NCBI GenBank assembly: GCA_034439915.1
Contig: JAWXBI010000190.1
Span: forward strand, 1 to 28,222
Reading direction: 5' to 3'
From: JADJLQ01 sp034439915
Lineage (GTDB): Bacteria > Bacteroidota > Bacteroidia > Chitinophagales > Saprospiraceae
Length of the DNA: 28,222 nucleotides
The notes under the pieces were generated by a model. The model saw nothing but the letters and a program-made list of their open reading frames with translations, had not been told where the DNA came from and did not search any database. This document shows positions 24,261-28,222 of the stretch, in pieces. Both the position numbers and the translations under genes were made by a program. The stretch's first letter is position 1. Every line of letters begins with the position of its first letter.

Positions 24261-25910
24261 ATGAAACGATTTCTTCAAATACATCCTCAAGATAATGTGG
24301 TCGTGGCCCTGGAAGAATTCAGGAAATCCGACCATCTATCCCTATATGAAACCCAGATTCCTATTGGAGAAACAATTCCGGTAAAACATAAAATTGCTAC
24401 AGTCGATTTTGCTCCGGGTGATACCATCAAAATGTATGGCCTGACTGTAGGAAAAGCTAAATTCCCGATTGCAAGAGGTTCCCGGATCAGCACAGATAAT
24501 ACCGAACATGCCACTGAATCTTTCGACACCATTCAACACCGGTCCGAGTGGATAATGCCAGACATCAGAAGATTTAAAGGCAGGACGTTTCAGGGTTATC
24601 CCCGGAAAGACGGCACTGTGGGTATCCGGAATTATTGGGTCATACTTCCGCTGGTTTTTTGCGAAAAGAGAAACGTTTCGGTAATTCAGGAGGCATTGAT
24701 CAAAGCGCTGGGTTACCAGACCTTCGAAGATTTTGGAGTCAATACCCAACATCTCGTGGAATTATACAAGGGTGGTGCCGGAAAGGACAAGATATTAGAA
24801 GCACAGATACTACAAACACGTACTGAACTCAATAACAGCCGGGTATTTAAAAATATAGACGGCATCAAAATATTGAACCACGATATGGGTTGTGGTGGTA
24901 CCCGGCAGGATGCAGCTTCCTTATGCCGGTTATTGGCCGGATACGTACTCAATCCCAATGTGGCCGGTGCCACTGTACTCAGCCTGGGTTGTCAAAATGC
25001 CCAGGTCTCCTTATTCACCGATGCCCTCATGCAGCTAAATCCACATCATGAAAAGCCGGTTTATATTTTTGAACAACAAAAATATTCCAGTGAGCGGGAA
25101 TTGATTTCCGATGCCGTAAAACACACTTTTAATGGCCTGGTAGAAGCCAATGAGATCATGCGTCAACCTGCCTCCCTGGCCCATTTATGCCTGGGTTTGG
25201 AATGTGGCGGATCTGATGGTTTTTCCGGGATCACCGCCAACCCGGCATTGGGTCATGCTTCCGATATGATCGTGGCGCTTGGTGGTACTACCATATTGTC
25301 TGAGTTTCCGGAACTTTGCGGGGCAGAACAGGACCTGATAAATCGCTGCGAAAAACAAGAGGACGCAGAAAAATTTTCTGTCCTAATGAAAACATATAGT
25401 GCAAGGGCTGAAGCTGCGGGATCCGGATTTTATGCCAACCCATCGCCGGGGAATATCCGGGACGGATTGATCACAGATGCCATGAAATCATTGGGGGCAG
25501 CACTCAAAGGTGGCACAGCACCGGTCAAAGGGGTATTGGATTATACCGAGCGGGTGCGTGAAAAAGGGTTTTATTTATTATGTACACCAGGAGGTGATGT
25601 AGAGTCTACCACTGCCATGACAGCCAGCGGTTGCAATATGGTTGCATTTACCACGGGATTGGGCACCCCTACCGGCAATCCGGTCGCTCCTACGGTGAAA
25701 ATTTCGACCAATACTTCCCTTACCCTGCGTATGCCGGACATTATTGACATCAATGCCGGCACTATTGTAGATGGCAAGGATACGATTCGCTCCAAAGGAG
25801 AAGAAATGCTGGAATATTTTATTCAGGTCGCCAGCGGAGAAGCTATACCCCATGCTGAACGTTTAGGCCAGGATGATTTTATCCCATGGAAAAGGGGAAT
25901 ATCACTTTGA
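24261..25910 (+). CDS. UxaA-family hydrolyase (altronate/galactarate dehydratase type)
   Basis: This 549-residue full-length fusion joins a SAF-like N-terminal domain (about 5-90, IHPQDNVVVAL...GDTIKMYGLTVGKA) to the large UxaA/GarD C-terminal domain, with GYPRKDGTVGIRNYW, NHDMGCGG, TVLSLGCQNAQ, LGLECGGSDGFSG and the C-terminal TGLGTPTGNPVAPTVKISTN. These are iron-dependent dehydratases of sugar acids (D-altronate or galactarate to the 2-keto-3-deoxy acid). No uronate isomerase, reductase or KDG kinase genes are adjacent, so the substrate is open and altronate is the default. A TACCTCTA at 24245-24252 could be the -7 box, 8 nt before the ATG. Confidence 0.88.
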   Translation: MKRFLQIHPQDNVVVALEEFRKSDHLSLYETQIPIGETIPVKHKIATVDFAPGDTIKMYGLTVGKAKFPIARGSRISTDNTEHATESFDTIQHRSEWIMPDIRRFKGRTFQGYPRKDGTVGIRNYWVILPLVFCEKRNVSVIQEALIKALGYQTFEDFGVNTQHLVELYKGGAGKDKILEAQILQTRTELNNSRVFKNIDGIKILNHDMGCGGTRQDAASLCRLLAGYVLNPNVAGATVLSLGCQNAQVSLFTDALMQLNPHHEKPVYIFEQQKYSSERELISDAVKHTFNGLVEANEIMRQPASLAHLCLGLECGGSDGFSGITANPALGHASDMIVALGGTTILSEFPELCGAEQDLINRCEKQEDAEKFSVLMKTYSARAEAAGSGFYANPSPGNIRDGLITDAMKSLGAALKGGTAPVKGVLDYTERVREKGFYLLCTPGGDVESTTAMTASGCNMVAFTTGLGTPTGNPVAPTVKISTNTSLTLRMPDIIDINAGTIVDGKDTIRSKGEEMLEYFIQVASGEAIPHAERLGQDDFIPWKRGISL

Positions 25911-25934
25911 GCATTTTTCAATTATCCAGTCACC

Positions 25935-25971
25935 CTCAATCCGCAATCCTCAATCCTCAATCCCCATTCCC
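25935..25971. repeat. Short tandem heptamer array CAATCCN
   Basis: Four exact CAATCC units with a variable seventh base are followed by one CATTCCC, head to tail, between two convergent genes. The whole stretch 25931-26009 is nearly free of G on the plus strand. The opposite strand has the GG-rich motif GGTTGGTGGTTGG (plus coordinates 25989-26001). Confidence 0.7.
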
Positions 25972-26009
25972 CAACCTCTGACCGCTAACCAACCACCAAC
26001 CACTATTCA

Positions 26010-26366
26010 CTACTTAGCCCGGATACTCTCTTTCGCAGCCAGTACAGTGCTTTTAGGATTTCCGGCAAATACATCCTGTCCATGGATCAATATCGGTCGT
26101 TTTAAAAAAGTATATTCTTCCAGTATTAGTTTCCGGTAATCTTTTTCAGTGAGTTTTTTATTTGCCAAACCCATAGATTTATATTTTAGTGCCCTCCTGC
26201 TGAACAAGGATTCGTAAGATCCCAGTTGTTTAGCGGCGAAGTCCAATTCAGCCGCACTGATATTCTTCTCTTTGATATTCTGTAAGTCAAATGAAGCCGG
26301 AGCCTTCCATTCTGCCAGGATACGGAGACAGGTATTGCAGGTGGACAAGTAAAATATTTTTTTCAT
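26010..26366 (-). CDS. ArsC/Spx-family thioredoxin-fold protein
   Basis: I start at the ATG at 26366 (118 residues, MKKIFYLSTCNTCLRIL), because the frame open to 26462 adds 32 residues without similarity and overlaps the udp promoter region. The CNTC motif at residues 10-13 is the redox-active CxxC of the ArsC/Spx/YffB superfamily, and the C-terminal KRPILIHGQDVFAGNP matches the family R-P-(I/L) region next to the active site. Arsenate reduction is not shown: no arsR, arsB or acr3 genes are nearby, and many family members act as general thiol reductases or regulators. The start codon follows a promoter box at the 4-nt spacing. It is divergent from udp. Confidence 0.82.
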   Translation of the reverse strand: MKKIFYLSTCNTCLRILAEWKAPASFDLQNIKEKNISAAELDFAAKQLGSYESLFSRRALKYKSMGLANKKLTEKDYRKLILEEYTFLKRPILIHGQDVFAGNPKSTVLAAKESIRAK

Positions 26367-26370
26367 AAGA

Positions 26371-26378
26371 TGAAGATA
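26371..26378 (-). promoter_or_regulatory. -7 box of ArsC-like gene, predicted leaderless
   Basis: TATCTTCA on the minus strand ends 4 nt (TCTT) before the ATG at 26366. The same octamer is used by bshC. Confidence 0.55.
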
Positions 26379-26416
26379 ACAAGGTCGCCTAAAGCTTTCT
26401 GCTTCAAAATGTGAAT

Positions 26417-26424
26417 TAAATTTG
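26417..26424 (+). promoter_or_regulatory. -7 box of udp promoter
   Basis: A perfect TAAATTTG gives a leader of about 20 nt before the ATG at 26450. It directly abuts the alternative GTG at 26426, which would start upstream of the expected transcription start, so the ATG is preferred. GAGTGA and TTACTC in the leader could pair. Confidence 0.6.
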
Positions 26425-26449
26425 AGTGAATTTCCCGAGTTACTCACCA

Positions 26450-27319
26450 ATGAACGATTCACAGACTGAACTGATTTTAAATTCCAGGGGCAATGTATAT
26501 CATCTGGATTTAAATGCCGAATGGATAGCTCCTACCTGCATTACCGTAGGTGACCCGGAGCGGGTATCGCAGGTCAGTAAACATTTTGACCGGATTGATA
26601 TGATTCGCTCCCACCGTGAATTTGTCAGTCATATCGGGTGGTTGGGCTCACAACGCCTCATGGTGATCTCGACCGGCATTGGGTCGGACAATGTGGATAT
26701 CGTAATCAATGAAATCGATGCCCTGCTGAACATTGATTTGGAAACAAAAAAAATAAAGGATCAAACCAGCTCCATACGTTTTATCCGAATCGGGACTTCC
26801 GGAGCTTTTCATCCGGATATCCCGGTGGATAGCTGGATTGTCAATCCGCTGGCATTAGGTACGGATGGGCTCATGCGATTTTATCCCAAACATCATATCC
26901 AGCCTGATCTGGCCTGGTTAAATAGTCTGCGTCCGGATATTCGGAATGTGTTGTCTGAAACCTATCTGGGCAGGGCAGATCCTTTTTTAAAAAACATTTT
27001 TGGCCCTGGGATGACGGATGGGATCGCGATTACTACTCCGGGGTTTTTTGGTGCACAAGGGCGAAACCTTCGATTGGGATCAATGATCACCCATGATATA
27101 CTCTATCAATTGAATACGCTAACTTATGAAGGAATCCCTTTTACTAATTTTGAGATGGAGACTGCAGGCATTTATGCTTTGGCCCGTTCTTTGGGACACC
27201 AGGCCATCAGTGTCAATGCCATTCTGGCTAACCGGATAACCGGTAAATTCAGTTCAAAGCCTGAAAAAGCGATCGAAGCCTTAATTAAAAATGTTTTAGA
27301 AAAAATAGCCCTGCTCTAA
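26450..27319 (+). CDS. udp: Nucleoside phosphorylase, uridine phosphorylase type
   Basis: This 289-residue (from the ATG at 26450) cytoplasmic enzyme splits nucleosides with phosphate to give ribose-1-phosphate and a free base. Family motifs are VGDPERV near residue 30, VISTGIGSDNVDIVINEI (phosphate site), RIGTSGAFHPDIPV and the signature NFEMETAGIYALA near 235, whose Glu-Met-Glu holds the ribose. The sequence favours uridine phosphorylase, but specificity in this family is hard to read and a purine enzyme is possible. A longer frame from GTG at 26426 is disfavoured by the promoter position. The stop overlaps the transaldolase stop by four bases. Confidence 0.85.
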   Translation: MNDSQTELILNSRGNVYHLDLNAEWIAPTCITVGDPERVSQVSKHFDRIDMIRSHREFVSHIGWLGSQRLMVISTGIGSDNVDIVINEIDALLNIDLETKKIKDQTSSIRFIRIGTSGAFHPDIPVDSWIVNPLALGTDGLMRFYPKHHIQPDLAWLNSLRPDIRNVLSETYLGRADPFLKNIFGPGMTDGIAITTPGFFGAQGRNLRLGSMITHDILYQLNTLTYEGIPFTNFEMETAGIYALARSLGHQAISVNAILANRITGKFSSKPEKAIEALIKNVLEKIALL

Positions 27320-27972
27320 CCATTGGCCTTTTTGTGGTCGGCTAAAAACTGTGCGAGCCCGATATCAGTCAAAGGATGTTTTAATAGTCCCAAAATGGCG
27401 GACAGGGGGCAAGTCACGACATCAGCCCCTGCTTTCGCGGCATCCACAATATGCAATGAATTGCGAATGGAAGCTGCCAAAATCTGAGTATCGTATCCCT
27501 GAAGCGAATAGATCTCCGCGATCTCGGCGATAAGTTGCATACCATCCCAACCAGTGTCATCAATACGCCCGATGAAAGGGGATAAATAAGTAGCTCCCGC
27601 TTTTGCAGCCAAAATAGCTTGTCCTGCGCTGAAAACCAGGGTACAATTCGTAGGGATTTTATTATCGGAAAAATACTTTATCGCTTTGATTCCATCTTTG
27701 ATCATAGGGACCTTGACTACAATATTGGGAGCAATAGCTACCAGTTCATTTCCTTCCCGGATGATGCCCGCGTAGTCTGTGGCAATGACTTCGGCGCTGA
27801 CATCGCCTTCTACCAGGTCGCAAATGGTTTTATAATGGCGAAAAATCTGGTCTTTGCCTACAATTCCTTCTTTTGCCATAAGGGAAGGATTGGTTGTAAC
27901 CCCGTCCAATATACCCAAATCTTTGGCTTCTTTAATTTGGTCCAGGTTAGCGGTATCTATAAAAAACTTCAT
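27316..27972 (-). CDS. Transaldolase / fructose-6-phosphate aldolase-like protein
   Basis: The 218 residues match the short TalC/MipB class of class I aldolases rather than the longer classical TalB. The barrel motifs are FIDTANLDQIKEA, GVTTNPSLMAKEG, NIVVKVPMIKDGIKAI (Schiff-base Lys in VKVP), TLVFSAGQAILAAKAGATYLSPFIGRIDD and QILAASIRN, with the C-terminal DVVTCPLSAI. In the pentose phosphate pathway it would transfer a dihydroxyacetone unit between sedoheptulose-7-P and glyceraldehyde-3-P; fructose-6-P aldolase activity is the alternative. A TAACTTGT (27992-27999, minus) is a weak -7 candidate. It is downstream of SRP RNA on the same strand. Confidence 0.93.
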   Translation of the reverse strand: MKFFIDTANLDQIKEAKDLGILDGVTTNPSLMAKEGIVGKDQIFRHYKTICDLVEGDVSAEVIATDYAGIIREGNELVAIAPNIVVKVPMIKDGIKAIKYFSDNKIPTNCTLVFSAGQAILAAKAGATYLSPFIGRIDDTGWDGMQLIAEIAEIYSLQGYDTQILAASIRNSLHIVDAAKAGADVVTCPLSAILGLLKHPLTDIGLAQFLADHKKANG

Positions 27973-28023
27973 TTGAGAATATTGGTTACCAACAAGTTAT
28001 ATATTGAACTGCTGGTTTTGAAT

Positions 28024-28125
28024 AAAAAAATGGTGAAAACCACACACATCGCTCAACCATTTTATCCTTGCTGCCTTTCGACCCTGGGGAGGTTCAACAG
28101 GAGCTGATTGCATGATTCTCACCGG
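28024..28125 (-). ncRNA. ffs: Signal recognition particle RNA, small bacterial type (4.5S)
   Basis: The minus strand contains the SRP domain IV core (CCAGG, GTC-GAAA-GGC tetraloop hairpin, AGCAAGG) at 28066-28087. Outside it, the two ends (GGTGAGAATCA... and ...GGTTTTCACC, plus 28032-28122) pair over a long imperfect stem, as in 4.5S RNA. A perfect TACTTTTG -7 box lies at 28129-28136, and a seven-T run follows the 3' end at 28024-28030. The transcript is about 95-100 nt. Exact ends are inferred from the stem and box. It binds Ffh to target membrane proteins. Confidence 0.9.
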
Positions 28126-28128
28126 GCG

Positions 28129-28136
28129 CAAAAGTA
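28129..28136 (-). promoter_or_regulatory. -7 box of SRP RNA gene
   Basis: TACTTTTG on the minus strand lies about 4 nt before the predicted 5' end of the RNA, the same box-to-start distance as deduced for the leaderless genes. The remaining bases to 28222 hold only short AT-rich repeats (TGAATTG twice). Confidence 0.65.
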
Positions 28137-28222
28137 GGATAAATTTGAGACAATTTTGACTTACGATCCGAAAGATCGAATTACTATTTTTTCGATTCGT
28201 AAATCGTTGAATTGCTGAATTG

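Noticed and set aside
26010..26366. Arsenate resistance locus
   Set aside because: Only the ArsC-fold gene is present, with no ars regulator or pump nearby, so a general thiol-redox role is as likely.
26367..26462. 32-residue N-terminal extension of the ArsC-like protein
   Set aside because: It does not resemble the family, overlaps the udp promoter and start, and the ATG at 26366 follows a promoter box at the common spacing.
27619..28107. 162-codon frame on the plus strand over the aldolase and SRP RNA
   Set aside because: It is antisense to a clear aldolase gene and runs through the conserved SRP RNA core.
28141..28222. Imperfect inverted repeat (TTACGATCCG with CGATTCGTAA) near the right edge
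   Set aside because: Low-complexity AT-rich sequence with mismatches at the window border; too little context to call.

Overview
The window looks like a core-genome stretch of a Bacteroidota chromosome, most likely a Saprospiria/Chitinophagia-type lineage (inference). The evidence is a gldC gliding gene, a CarboxypepD_reg-plus-TonB receptor, a short 288-residue primary sigma factor, a bacillithiol-ligase BshC, -7 boxes of the TAnnTTTG type, and an almost complete lack of Shine-Dalgarno sites. I see no prophage, transposase, CRISPR array, tRNA or rRNA. One SRP RNA gene lies near the right end.

Layout. 1-4.7 kb: a ZIP metal transporter and PAP2 phosphatase operon (-), UDP-glucose 4-epimerase (+), and a TonB-dependent receptor (-). 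4.7-10.9 kb: a secreted M1 peptidase whose C-terminal half looks like an outer-membrane barrel (+), a cupin (-), purD (+), and an M16 peptidase (-). 11-17.5 kb: the only long co-directional block (+), with rpsO, pnp (RGG-like tail), rpoD, an unknown membrane protein and bshC. 17.5-23.1 kb: accD (-), dapB (+), a tiny lipoprotein preceded by a candidate attenuator or small RNA (-), dnaG (+), a PD40 propeller lipoprotein (-), and a nicotinamide-riboside-kinase-like kinase (+). 23.1-28.2 kb: gldC and a TIP30-like oxidoreductase (-), a UxaA-family dehydratase (+), an ArsC/Spx-like protein (-), uridine phosphorylase (+), a transaldolase-like aldolase (-) and SRP RNA (-).

Most genes are ordinary housekeeping genes, and I found no unmistakable new defence or biosynthetic system. 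The unusual content is in gene expression. First, seven genes carry a TAnnTTnR box ending exactly 4 nt before the start codon, which points to leaderless mRNAs and settles several starts, including a GTG. Second, nearly every gene alternates strand with its neighbour, giving nine tail-to-tail pairs that overlap or lie mostly within about 20 nt, with no room for intrinsic terminators. Third, rpoD stands out by having a strong Shine-Dalgarno site. Fourth, a promoter, a short RNA and a strong terminator sit between dnaG and a small lipoprotein gene that has no promoter of its own.
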